This document shows, in pieces, positions 43,787-55,599 of a stretch of DNA of 64,000 bases; within the stretch, counting starts at the first letter, position 1; each line of letters begins with the position of its first letter. The DNA is from Diphasiastrum complanatum. Its lineage: Eukaryota; Streptophyta; Lycopodiopsida; Lycopodiales; Lycopodiaceae. A program made the position numbers and the translations under genes. The notes under the pieces were generated by a model. It saw nothing but the letters and a program-made list of their open reading frames with translations. It was not told where the DNA came from and searched no databases. Where the stretch lies: assembly GCA_029204225.1 (NCBI GenBank), contig CM055094.1:66920536-66984535 (forward strand), given 5' to 3'.

Positions 43787-44273
43787 CTCCTAAAAAGATA
43801 TCTATTCTTAAAAAGCATGGATCTTGGAATCAATCTTGGATCGACAAAGAGCCAACCTAGGAATCATAAGACTACCATGCTTTGAGAGGGAGTTGTGTTA
43901 AATTTCACACATGTGGACTGTCCACTACATGTACTTGTGAATCATCAAATTTAGACTCAGAGCGTTTCATCTCTCTGTGCAGATCCTAACAATGGTATCA
44001 GAGCATGAGGTTGAAAAGCGTCTTGTTTGTCAATATCAGATTCCAACAAATTTTTTAATCTTTCCATTGCTAAATATATTAAAGGGCCCTTGAACATTTT
44101 GACCTTATGTGAAATCACAACTACCTCAATAATGACCCTACCAAAATACTAAACAGACATATATTCTACCTGCATAACATTTAGGCCAGGAAACCCTTTT
44201 ACATTACTTCCAATCTGTGTACATTATGACAACCTTCAGTTGGCCCAAACATGCCTAACACATTTCCCATGTG

Positions 44274-45461
44274 TGTTGGAGAAAGAGGGTGTGTGAGTGT
44301 GAGAAACTAAAATAGCTAAAAAAGAAATGAACACGAAAAGAAGCAAACTCGAAACTCAAAAAATAAACAAACTCGAACGGCAAGTGTTCGTGTGCAGTGA
44401 AATGCGCTATCTCACGCTTTTCCTAAGCATGACTACGCCTATTAGACACAAACAAAATGTTAGTGTTTGAAATCACGTTCGATCTGATTACATAGCCAAA
44501 CATTAAGCAACAAAACATCAGAAAGATAATTTGTCGCGAACAACTAGACAAATTATTTGTCGCAAACAATTCGCGAAGAGCTAGACTAAGCTCGACTGAT
44601 AATCAGTCGTGAAAAGAAGACTAAATATTAGTCGTGAACAACTAGACTAATAATTTGCTAAGAACAAACTACCAGATTGAGCAATAAGAGAGTTAGAAAG
44701 ACTGTAGAAAAGCATAGCAATATTGACACAAATCTGAACGCAGAACAAACAGAGCTGTTATCAGATTAAGTATAGCAAAATATACAAGTGAATAATGTTG
44801 TTGAGCACAAGACAATAGCAGACGAAATCGTGTACTCTACAAAGCTAATCCAATATGCAAAAGGAATAAACCTATTACTGACAATACAATGAATCGATGC
44901 GCGAAAGCATCTACTTCGTCTATCTCTGATAAGCTTCTGATGTTATTATTTTTCACACACACTGGGTACGCAGATGGTATCCAACCTATATACATAATTC
45001 TATAGGTGTGTAGATGAAGAAAGCACAAAGTGGATGTGCTGTCTGTAGGAGATCATGGGTGGCTGCTGTCGTTGTCAAATATGTTTGCACAGTTGCAGGA
45101 GATGTACGTGAAAAAGCCGCGACATCAGCCTTTGCTGAAATGAATGTTGGTGAAGATGTGAAACATGCGACACTCTGACAAAGGCCTTAAGATTTGATTT
45201 ACAAGGTGTCTTCGCTTTTTTGTAAGGGCACCTTCGGCATTTTGTAAGGCAGTGTCGTCTTTTTCGCCTGTCACAATGTCGTATTTTTCATCTTTTTTGC
45301 CTGTGGAAATTTACTTGTGTTTATGCAGACAATCACGTTTTATCAATCTATCTAATTTTATATGTAAATATGCAGATTGTGTGACAACATGAGTAAAAAT
45401 ACAGCATGAATGGAAGTAGATTAAAATAGGATTTAGGAGAGTAGAGGAGATAAATCCAACA
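44274..45461 (-). repeat. 3' LTR of copia element 2
   Basis: 1,188 bp, pairs with 48870-50085. It contains a TTCGC/GCGAA- and ACTAG-rich stretch near 44520-44660 with repeated TTTGTCGCGAA and ATTAGTCGTGAA phrases. Short open frames inside it occur in both LTRs and are not genes. Confidence 0.93.
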
Positions 45462-45474
45462 ACCCCCCTTAATC

Positions 45475-46257
45475 TGGATCCGTGAATGCCTTGATCTTCA
45501 GACTAAGCAATGCACAAAACTTGTTGTGTGCATTAACACTTAATGCCTTTGTGAATATATCTGCAACCATGTCCTGCGTTCTATAGTACGTTAAGCTCAC
45601 CTCCTTGTTGAGAACCTTGCCCCTGATGTAGTGATATCTAATTTCAATGTGCTTACTCCTAGAGTGAAATCTAGGGTTGGCCGATAAGGCAATAACAATC
45701 TGATTATCACAGAATAAAATTGTGGGGTTGTACTGATAAGATAATGATAATTAAGGATTGTTGCATTGACTTGGAATAGACGTTGCAATCAACAGTGCTT
45801 GGTTTGAAACCTTGTTCAATGAGGAATGTGTTGATCCTCTGAAACCAAGCTTTGACAAACTGTTTCAAGCAGTAGAGTGCTTTATGGAGTTTACAGACAT
45901 GATTCTTCATACCTTCTAGAACGTGTTCTTCGGGCTAGATCATGTAGATGTCTTCTTGTATAACTCCATTCAGATAAGTTATTTTTACATCGAGTTCATG
46001 TACTTCGAGGTCGACAACTACAACATAAGATAGGAGGACTTGGATCGACGAATGCTTGACTACTGGACTGAAAGTCTCACTGTAGTCGACGTTGGGGATC
46101 TGAGTGAATCTAGTCTTGCCTTCCTTCGATCAATTGCTCCATTGGCATTGTATTTGATCTTAAAGATCCATTTGCAATCAATGATATTGCACTCAATAGG
46201 AGCTTCGACTAGTGACCATGTCTGGTTCTTGATCAGAGAGGAATACTCTCTATCCAT
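45475..46257 (-). pseudogene. Copia element 2 reverse transcriptase/RNase H remnant
   Basis: Pieces of RT (NQTWSLVEAP...IDCKWIFKIK near 46200; LHKALYCLKQ near 45885) and the RNase H tail (LFCDNQIVIALSANPRFHSRSKHIEIRYHYI near 45600-45710; DIFTKAL near 45540) survive. The segment that should hold the catalytic YVDD and the first RNase H acid residues is deleted near 45725-45760, and there are several frameshifts. This copy cannot reverse-transcribe itself. Confidence 0.85.
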
Positions 46258-46500
46258 AGCTTTTCTCCAGAGATCAGAGTTTGGTTGGCTGAGTGTTTCT
46301 TCGACTGTCGTTGGTTCCTATATCAAGAGACATGCAGACTCAGGAGTATACCTTGTGGGCTGTTTGCACACTCAGCTTGATCTTCTAGGAGGATTCGACT
46401 GATGAACCACTCCTGGGACTTTTTACTGGGTTGCATCAACATCTTCATCTGATTCACTGTCAAATAGTGGGTCGACAATGGACACGCCTGAGCCAGAAGC

Positions 46501-47915
46501 TCAGATTGTCGTATCAATGGTAGGTGATGAAGGTTCTCCTAGAGCAATGTCCTTGCCTTTGATGTCGACGAACTGATTCTCAATAAAGACTATATCCCGA
46601 CTATACAAGATTTGTTGGGTATCAGGATCATACAACTTGTATGTATTGTCAAATGAAGTATATCCAATTAGGATGGTCTTGAGACCTTGGAAGTCCAATT
46701 TCTTTCTCGTGTCTTTCGGGATCTGCGCGTAGGCAACGCATCCGAATACTCTTAGGTTCTTCACAAAAGGCTTAGAGCCTGTCCACACCTCGTGGGGTGT
46801 CTTGCCTGAGAGGGCCTTGGTCGAACATCTGTTATGGATGTAAGTTATAGTGGATACAACTTCAGCCCAGAATCTCTTGGGCAGCGATGCATGCGCTAGC
46901 ATACATTTGGCTGATTCAACCAGGGTACGATGCTTTCTCAATAAGAAGTGATGAATTGCTACTCAATGCCTTGGCTTTGGCAGTACTCCCTAAACTTGGT
47001 AGAGATATATTCTCCACCATTGTCTGACTTTAGGGCCTTGATCGTCATTCTAGTCTCTTTTTCTGCACGCTCCTTGAAGATTCTGAAGCAATTGAAAGCT
47101 TCTGATTTCTTCTTTATAAAGTACACCATAGTCCTTCTGAAAAATTCATCAATAAAAGTAATAAAATACTTTGCATCCTTCAGCACAGGATTTTTCATCG
47201 GGTCACAAATGTCTGAATGTACAATGTCTAACAATCCTCTAGCAATATGCTGATGGCTTGATTTAAACAGTTTCCTAGTCTGTTTACCAACTAGACAGTC
47301 TTGACAGACAGGTAACTCGACTTTATCATGAGGATAGTTGAGATCAAGAACAATAGATTGTCTAGACATTTGTTGTACAGCAACATGATTCAAGTGACCA
47401 AGTCTGTAATGCCAAAGTAAACTTTTATTTGCATGAATAGAAGTACTAGGCGCCTGACTAGAGGCAGAAAAACAATGACTTGATTTACACAAGTATCCAT
47501 GTCTCTTTTTGTGTGCTAGGAACTTGCCTATCCTAGAAACTACTTTGCACTGATCACATCTGAATTCTACTCTATGTCCTAGATCTGTGATCCTGCTTAC
47601 AGAGAGCAGATTCGCAGATAAGTTTGGTACATACATGACTTTAGAGAGTAGCTTAGATTGATCATTTGCAAAGCTCAATCTCACCGTACCTTCACTTTTA
47701 ATAGCTTGTGTGCAATTGTTGCCAAGCTGAACATATTTATTGGTACTGTAAGGTGTATAGGACTCAAAACAGCCAATGAGGCTGGTCATGTGTTGAGTGG
47801 TACCGAAACCCAAAAACCAAGAATTGTCGCTAGATGCTCCTTGATGGCTGGTCATGAAGACATCATGATCCACTTCTTGAATGGGCTGTGGAGCTTCTGT
47901 AGTTGCATTTGCCAC
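46501..47915 (-). pseudogene. Copia element 2 protease/integrase region
   Basis: Contains a degraded protease site (SSDNSWFLGFGTTQHMT, with the usual D-S-G-A replaced), LSVSRITDLGH, GAG-pre-integrase LLWHYRLGHLN with CQDCLVGK, integrase DIVHSDIC...FITFIDEFFRRT and SDNGGEY. After a stop near 46950 come RKHRTLVE and the conserved KTPHEVW...FGCVAYAQIP core tail. The catalytic Asp and Asp positions are visible. Confidence 0.9.
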
Positions 47916-48091
47916 TTGATTCGACTGCCCCTTGCTGTTGTTCTTCGCTTGCAGTATCCGACAGTCTTGAATTTAGTGGTTTTTTCGCTTGTAGTATCTA
48001 CAAAACAGCTTCTTCTTCGTCTGTGGATTCAATTGTTCTTGTGCTATGCTACTGGTGTTGCTTTGATTGCTTCGGGCCCTTCTTCTTCTAC

Positions 48092-48715
48092 TTAGTCGTG
48101 CTCTTGTTCATACAAAGCATGAGAATCAGTTGAGGAACTTGAGGCTTCGTTCCTCCGCGATTCTTCTTGCAACAACATAGTAATGACTCTTGAAAGAGTC
48201 AGTTCTGGATGTGTCGTGATGATCATCACCCAACTGTCGTATGAGCTTGGCAAGCTTGTAAGCAATTGCATCACTACATCTTGATTGTCTATGATAGATC
48301 CGACAGTGGCCATTTACTCTAGGTTCTTGAATTGGTTGATGTGATTATGTAGGGAATCACCATTCGCCATCTTGAGGGAGTAAAATTTCTTTCTGAGATG
48401 TAGCTTGGAAGCTATATCTCACACTTCGTATAGTGTGCTCAAGATGTCCCAGACTTCTTTCAATGTCTGGGCCTCGGATACATGGCCAATCTGGGTATCC
48501 GTAATGTTGAGGATGATCAACGCGAAAGCCTTTCCATCCTTCCGCTTCCATCTAGCGATTGTTGTGTCGTCTACTTTGGGTTTTTCTTCTGCACTTCTAA
48601 CAACGTCATACGATTCTGTAGCCATTAGTACAATTTTCATCTTAAATTTCCACATATGGTAATTGGCTCCATCAAGCTTGTCCATGATAGGACTGGCTTT
48701 CCCTTGGGAATCCAT
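48092..48715 (-). pseudogene. Copia element 2 gag
   Basis: Starts MDSQGKASPIMDKLDGANYHMWKFKMK, typical of copia gag (UBN2 type), with W-D-I-L...L-Y-E-V near residue 95. It is broken by stops around 48315-48430 before ...LLTSLPSSYDSWVMIIT. A CCHC knuckle is not clearly preserved downstream. Confidence 0.9.
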
Positions 48716-48856
48716 GTGGAAGATTAGTCTAGGTGACAGGAAAAACTATCAGTGACCTAAGTATAAAAATCTAGTACTGGATTACAAAACAAGAAGACAA
48801 TTACTCTATTGGTTGGTAGAGTCTTGTATTGTGGAAGCCTATCAGGTTACGAAAAT

Positions 48857-48869
48857 AGCTCTGATACCA
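48857..48869 (-). other. Primer binding site of copia element 2
   Basis: Minus-strand TGGTATCAGAGCT directly inside the 5' LTR; initiator Met-tRNA type. Confidence 0.9.
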
Positions 48870-50085
48870 TGTTGGAGAAAGAGGGTGTGTGCGTGTGAGA
48901 AACTAAATAGCTCGAAAAGAAACGAACACGAAAAGAAGCGAACTCGAAACTCGAAAAAGAAATGAACTTGAACGAAAAGTATTCATGTGCAGCAGAATGA
49001 GCTATCTCACTCTTTTCCTAAGCATGACTACGCTTATCAGACGCGAACAGAACGTTAATGATTGAAATCATGTTCAATTTGATTACATAGCCAAACATTA
49101 AACAACAAAACATCAAAAAAATAATTTGTCGCGAATAGCTAGACAAATTATTTGTCGCGAACAATTTGCGAAGAGCTAGACTAAGCTCGACTGATAATCA
49201 ATCGCGAATTAGTCATGAAAAGCAAGACTAAATATTAGTCACAAACAGCTAGACTAATAATAATTCGCTAAGAACAGACTACCAGATTGAGCAATAAGAG
49301 AGTCAAACATAATGTAGAGAAGCATAGCAATATTGACACAAATCTGAATGCAGAACAAACAGAGCTGTTATCAGATTAAGTATAGCAAAATATATAAGTG
49401 AATAATGTTGTTCGGCACAAGACAATAGCGGACGAAATCGCGTGCTCTACAAAGCTAATCCAATCTATAAAAGGAATAAACCTATTATTGACAATACAAT
49501 GAATCGATGCGCGAAAGCATCTACTTCGTCTATCTCTGGTAAGCTTCTGACGTTATTATTTTTCACATACACTGGATACGCAGATGGTATCCAACATATA
49601 TACATTTAAATGTGTGCAGATGAAGAAAGTACAAAGTGGATGTGTTGTCTGTAGGAGATCGTGGGTGGCTACTGCCATTGTCAAATCTGTTTGCACAGTT
49701 GCATGGGATGAGCGTGAAAAGGCCGCAACATCAGCCTTTGCTGAAATGAACATTGGTGAAGATGCAAAAAATGTGACACTCTGACAAAGGCCTTAAGATT
49801 TGATTTACAAGGTGCCTTTGCTTTTTGTAAGGGCACCTTCGGCATTTGGTAAGGCAGTGTCGTCTTTTTCGCCTGTCACAAATCACGTGTAAATATACAA
49901 TCTCACATTTTTCGTCTTTTTCGCCTGTGGAAATTTACTTGTATTTATGCAGACAGTTACGTTTTATCAATCTGTCTAATTTTACATGTAAATATGCAGA
50001 CTGTGCGACAACATGAGGAAAAATGCAACATGAATGGAGGTAGATTAAAATAGGATTTAGGAAAGTAGAGGCGATAAATCCACCA
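48870..50085 (-). repeat. 5' LTR of copia element 2
   Basis: 1,216 bp. The outer end reads CCACCA where the partner LTR has CCAACA. It pairs with 44274-45461. Confidence 0.93.
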
Positions 50086-50090
50086 ATGTG

Positions 50091-50640
50091 GACAAGAGAT
50101 GAGTCCCACTAAGTCTCATTTCTGGCTTCGCTTGAATCGCTTGAGAACCTCACCTCCTTGTTGTCGTCCTCACTCTCATCAGAAGTATGGGCTTTTGACC
50201 ATGTACTGACGAAATGCACCACGCTGCTATCATTAATAGTGAAGAGCTTGACCAGTATCACTAGTCCAGTGGATCTCGACATTTCGGCTAATGCAGTAGC
50301 AGCCATAGTCATAGGTGATGATGTTTCACCCGAACCCGTTCTCACAGGTACCAACTTCAAATGCCTTAACGACCACAATAATAGTTGTTGGTTACTATCC
50401 ACAATCCCAGACATGAATCTTGGTGTCTGCCCTATCAACATAACTTGATTCAACCACTCTATCATCAAAAATGTATATTGCTCCTTGAAGAGTAGCTCAT
50501 GAACCTGCTTCATGACTATTGTAGCAAAATATCAGAATTCTGAACTGCCATAAGTTTTAAAATTCTTAGTGGCATTGTCTTTCAACCTTTTCTCAATAAG
50601 GCCTTTTGCTTTTTTAACTCTGTGTAGAGAACTCCTACCA
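50091..50640 (-). pseudogene. Unidentified coding remnant, copy A
   Basis: Open minus-strand frame of 134 codons (50109-50513), extending upstream in the same frame to about 50640 with one TGA. It includes MKQVHELLFK, TGQTPRF-like, GETSSPMTMAATALAEMSRS and an acidic Ser-rich C-terminus. The frame is shared with copy B (60.72-61.24 kb), where an indel is a multiple of three and many changes are silent or conservative. That suggests descent from a real protein-coding exon. I do not recognise the family. Confidence 0.4.
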
Positions 50641-52705
50641 TGGAATACAAACGGCACAAACTTTGATAAGATATATCAATATTATTTACAATGTCAAGAT
50701 ATATAATATCAAATCCTTTACAAACTCCTACCACCCAAGCTTTGAATTTAGCCTAAATCTGGATTGTCCGATAATCATATAGTATTATGTGTAATACAAT
50801 ACTTCTTTGTTTCATGTACATAACGCAACACAAACAACAGAGTATTTCCTACCAAGATTTCTACACAATCAAAAGTTTGAACCTTTAGTCGGCCTTGCAA
50901 AATGGCTTATGCCGTGATTAGCTTTATCTAGAGTGCTACCAAATTAGTTAGACATTCAACATTTTGTCGATTCAAGTCGGAATCAAATTAGTTGGTGTTG
51001 AGGGTGACAAAGGTTCAAATGTTCAATTCGATAGTTTTCAATAGTTGTTCGAATTGCACAGTCGGGCATCTATCAATAGTCGACTTGATACTGCTTCAAT
51101 ATGTTGACTTCCTTCGATAGTTTGACTATATTTGATAGTTTGACTGTCGTCTAGGTACTTGTCTACAGATCTCATGTATTTCTGTAGATTGTACAACAAT
51201 GCGAGTAAATATGCAACAACATGAATGAATCTAGATTAACTATGGGATTTAGGGAGAAAAGGAATAATCCAATAGCGTCATGTATCCAAGTCTAGGATTG
51301 TGCCAAATCATATATTCATGATGTGGATGTAACACACATGATGAACACCATATTCAAGATTTTCATTCTTTGCTTGACTTCTGGAAGTTTCATCAACATG
51401 ACTGTCCTTGTATTGTTAAATATATTCTTGACTATTGAAACATTTATACCAACATGTAATCTTGTTAGATTGTAGGTACAAGCATATATTGGTAATAATC
51501 CCTTTTATTAGATTCAAAAAGTTGAGTTTTTCATAAGTTGCTTTAATTATTTCTTATAGTCTATTAATAGATCAAATACCTTAATTCTATATTATCTTTT
51601 GGATTTGGTTATCATAATTTTTGAAGATTTAGGTTTGTTATATTTGGACAAGATTTGACCAAGTTATGGCCAGAATTGTCTTGCTAAATTAGAGAAATTT
51701 CTCACATGTGGTAGTAAATAAATGTGAATGTATATTTACTTTGTTCACATCAACAATACTACTAAACGTCTCCACCCATATCATTGTGAGCACAAACGGG
51801 ACCTTCAACAGTCACACACCACAACTATAGATACAAGCATGGATTGGTGTAAATATGATCATAGATATGGCATGTGCAAGTCTTTTACTTGATGTCACTA
51901 CGAGAAAAAAGACAAAAACGGATCTTTCGCACAGAGATTTTTTTTCATGTAGATTTTGAGCATGGATATGTGAAGAATTAACCTTCATTCATGAGTGATA
52001 AAGTGCATATTGCATCACATAACCATTGATTTCAAGCTAGATTGACTCATTTATACAACATGATATGACACGACTACAAAAAAAAGGAAAATCAACTATA
52101 CATATCCTATTTATGTGTATCTACACAAAAACTCATCTCATTATGCACACTAAACATTAGGTCATTATCTAAATACAAACATGATATTTTAAGTGATCAT
52201 AGTCCAATGACGTAACATATTCTATGTCTACAAGAAACACAAATTTATCACCACAAACCTCATTTTTCAATAGTTTTTGAAGCCATCGACAACCATGCCT
52301 TCATAGGTAGCAACTCATACATGTATTTAGTACCATGCACGCTGAAATTATTCATGTAAGGTTCACGTGAATATTCATTCTCAAGATTGAGTTTCATTTG
52401 AAATTGAAAATAAGTTCTGAATGACACATAACACATGAAATTTAACAATCAAATCTTGTTTAAGATTTGTAATTCTAATAATTGTAAAATTCAAACATCG
52501 AATAGTGCACTCTGAAATCAATCATCTTCAATCAAAGTCAACCAAATTAACACCTATGAATTCAGTAATTTTTCTCAGTAGCAACTAAAAGGCAGATCCC
52601 AAGAGTTCAAAGAGCTTCAACTATCACCCACTAGGAATAGATTGTTCTATTTCAATGAATGGCAAAAGCAGAGTAAGCATGAAGATCATCAATTTTTGCT
52701 AAAAG

Positions 52706-54525
52706 ATCCCAAAAACAAGAAATTTATTAAGTGCAACACTAAAAAATTGAACAATCAAAACATTCTGGTTCATTAGTAGTTAAAGTACTACTGATACCAT
52801 ATTGAATTTTTTCCTAGTACAAATTTGGGGCTTTTAGCCCGAACCATATTTGGAAGGGAGGAAAGAAATAAACCTTGAGGAGTAGTTGATTGGTTGACCC
52901 AATCGATCAGTTTTGTTAATCTACTTTCAATTCCTGAAGTATAATTGATAGCAAATGAGAAAACAATTGGGAATCAATTAAGAAGACTGCCTTTGGAAAT
53001 TTGGATTCATTTTTCCCAGTGTTAATTAAAATTTCAAGGAATCGAAAGTTCTAAGAGAAAAGTGAGTGGCAAGTCAGATAATCCATTCATGGAACCATCA
53101 TTGTTTTGCAATTGGATTTGGATCTTGCAAGTGATGGCAGGTGAAAGGTGTTCCATATAGGAATCTCGTAATTTGGATTCTATTTGTGGTATTATAGAGT
53201 GTTCATTTATAATGACTGTGACAACCAAGAGAAATTTTAACATGTAAAAGAATTAAGTTCTTTTTTACCGATTATGAAATAGATATTGGATATCTAGGAC
53301 TGTATGGTATTCGGTTTTGTTGAGATTTGTATTCCTTTTGGGTTAGTGAATACACTTGAGGCATTTTATCTGTACTTGAACGATACATTTTTCATGTCAT
53401 CCAAGTTGGGGTACAATGTGAAGTGGTATTCTAAAGTAGATCTAGATGCAGAGGATTTTAGGAGGAAAAGTTGGTGGTATGGACATTAGTGACTCCAAAG
53501 GGGATTTCTTGGGTGAGAATGATCTGTAGACTAATGGTTCGTGATTATTGTAATGGCCATACTAACAATGAAATCCATTGGTTTTTTGTTTTGGGTATTT
53601 TGAAAAATTATGCGATATAGATCGATCCCAAATGATATCTCATTATTTACAAAATCTGGAAGCCTTGAAATCTATTTCTCTATTATGTTAAACCTCTATT
53701 TTTTAGAAATTTCTTAAATACGAGACAATTGGATTGAGATTCATATAATTCCTTCTAGTGTAGAACTATGTTTAGAAGGACTGTTTATAGTATATGAAAT
53801 TGTACTTCCTTATAATTGTGAATATGGCTCAGAATCTATTGATGTTTTCAATTGATTCAGTGGAGTTTAGACTTCCTAAAACTAAATGTTAATCTCTATT
53901 TGATAGTTGATTATTGAGATGTAATATTTCTATCACTTGGCATAAGATATTCTATGATTTTGAGGAACAAATCTGGTGTGTAATAGTATTAAATACTGAT
54001 TATTGACTTTTTCAAATCTTTGATATCTTATACATTGTCTCTTGAGAACTTTTTAATTGAAATTATGGAATTTCTTTTAAAAGGAAGAGAAGAAAAGATA
54101 GGAATAAGACTTTTTGATGAATCAGCCAGTTGCGTAGATTCTGAAAAAAGATCCAGTAATTGTTCAAAGGTAGAACTATCCAGTAATTGTTCAAAGGTAG
54201 AACTATCCAGTTGAAATAGAGGAACTCTCTAAGTGATTATTTTGAATAATCTGGAACTAGAGGAGTTTTGGGGATATTGAGCTGTGAGATATTCATGAAT
54301 ATGAGAAGTAGTGGTAAAGATTAAATTAAGGTTAACTGGTCATTGGCAAGTACCATTTTGTTATGGACTGGATCAGAGGAATAAAACTTTAATCTTAATC
54401 TTATGTCGAAAGATGTCTGTATAAGTTAGCCTAATCTTGATTTGTACACTAAGATCTGAAGTAGGCTGATTGGTTGAAGAAATTTTATTAATAAAAGTTA
54501 GATGGTTGGAAAACTTGTGATGTAA
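52706..54525. other. No recognisable gene
   Basis: AT-rich. A short open frame at 53304-53489 begins CIPFGLVNTLEAFYLYLND, faintly like the M-P-F-G-L-x-N-A-P...F motif of gypsy reverse transcriptases, but nothing adjacent supports it. A 27-bp unit (CCAGTAATTGTTCAAAGGTA...) is tandemly repeated about twice at 54152-54206. Confidence 0.4.
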
Positions 54526-55062
54526 GCTAAAAGCATGGTTTGGTGGTACAACAGGGACTTTCAAGGACACTACCTTTTTTGGGTAGAAATGCACTGTTGT
54601 ATTATTATACACTATTTTTAACTAATACATTTGACTTGCAATAACTTTTTAACCGTACCTCGGAAGTATGTCATGTAATATGTCATTGGAAAGCAGTCAT
54701 CAACAAGCGCTTTCTAACGCACCAAACTCTGCTGAAATTGGACTTACCACTAAAAAGTTACGTCATTTTTTATGTGGACTCAAAAAATTATGATTAATAA
54801 AATCCCCATACTTTTGACTTGCCATAACTTTTTAACCATAGCTCAGAAGTAGTCATGTAACATATCATTGGAAAGCGCTCGTCAAGCACTTTTTAACGCA
54901 CCAAACTTCGCTGAAATTGGACTTACAATAAAAAGTTACGTCATTTTTAATGTGGACTCAAAACAATTACGAGTAATAAAATCCCCAAAAAGTGAAATGT
55001 ACTACCAAAAGGTACAATGAAAAATGGGTTCTTCTTTTGTACCACCAAACCATGCTTTTAGC
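54526..55062. mobile_element. MITE-like element with 26-bp perfect terminal inverted repeats
   Basis: The 26-bp ends (54526-54551 and 55037-55062; starting GCTAAAAGCATGGTTTGGTG) are exact inverted copies. The 537-bp body has no coding. It contains a tandem duplication of about 186 bp (TTGACTTGC.ATAACTTTTTAACC at about 54630 and 54816). No clear target-site duplication was seen, so the superfamily is undetermined. Confidence 0.85.
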
Positions 55063-55599
55063 CTGTGGAATTATTCACTTCAGAGATTTTCTAGACATAT
55101 TATTTACTCATGAGAAATAGAGTTTGTTTGTAGCTGAGTTGCAAGATCTCAGTGAGTTTATGTGAGCAACATATTCGGATTATGGATATCTGCCAATCTA
55201 TAGCCTATGTTTATGTATAGGAACATAGTTGGATATGTTGCTTACGTACATCTTAATCGTTCAATATAATGTCAGAATGTATGCATCTCTGTGATTGTTT
55301 TGTAACTTATAAGTCTCTTATCGTTTTGTTTGATAATTCAATATTTCATTGTTTGGCTACTAATCACTTTAGTGTTGACAATTTCAAAGCTAGTTACTAA
55401 AAGATTGAACGTGACTTTTGTCCTTTTGTTTTGTTTAATATTATTAGGTGTAGTTATGCATTAAGAAAGAAGGCTTTATTTCACTATGCTCGATAAGTTG
55501 CTCAAAGTCTTTGACTTGTCAAACCACTCACGTCACCTCCCTATTTCCATACTGCAAGAGGACAAATCATGAAATCCAAGACTATAGAATCTTGAAGTT

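Larger units (their letters stand above)
44274..50085 (-). mobile_element. Ty1/copia retrotransposon, element 2 (defective)
   Basis: LTRs at 48870-50085 (5' LTR, 1,216 bp) and 44274-45461 (3' LTR, 1,188 bp) with TGTTGG...CCAACA ends and a target duplication ATGTG (44269-44273 and 50086-50090). The primer site (complement of TGGTATCAGAGCT) is at 48857-48869 and the purine tract is at 45462-45470. The LTRs differ by many substitutions and indels, so the insertion is older than element 1. The pre-insertion site is preserved in copy B near 60700. Confidence 0.95.
41995..52705 (+). repeat. Segmental duplication, copy A (with two insertions)
   Basis: Matches copy B (59281-63170) in three blocks: 41995-42797 with 59281-60106, 43945-44273 with 60355-60707, and 50086-52705 with 60703-63170. 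Copy A additionally holds a copia LTR fragment block (about 42.8-43.94 kb) and the complete copia element 2 (44274-50085). Copy B lacks about 156 bp near 63024 that copy A retains (about 52400-52560). Divergence is a few percent. Confidence 0.92.

Noticed and set aside
49584-49784. Small cysteine-containing protein in the copia LTR
   Set aside because: It lies inside an LTR and is not kept open in the partner LTR, so it is chance coding.
53304-53489. Gypsy reverse transcriptase fragment (PFGLVNTLEAF)
   Set aside because: Only a short faint motif, with no flanking RT blocks on the same strand.
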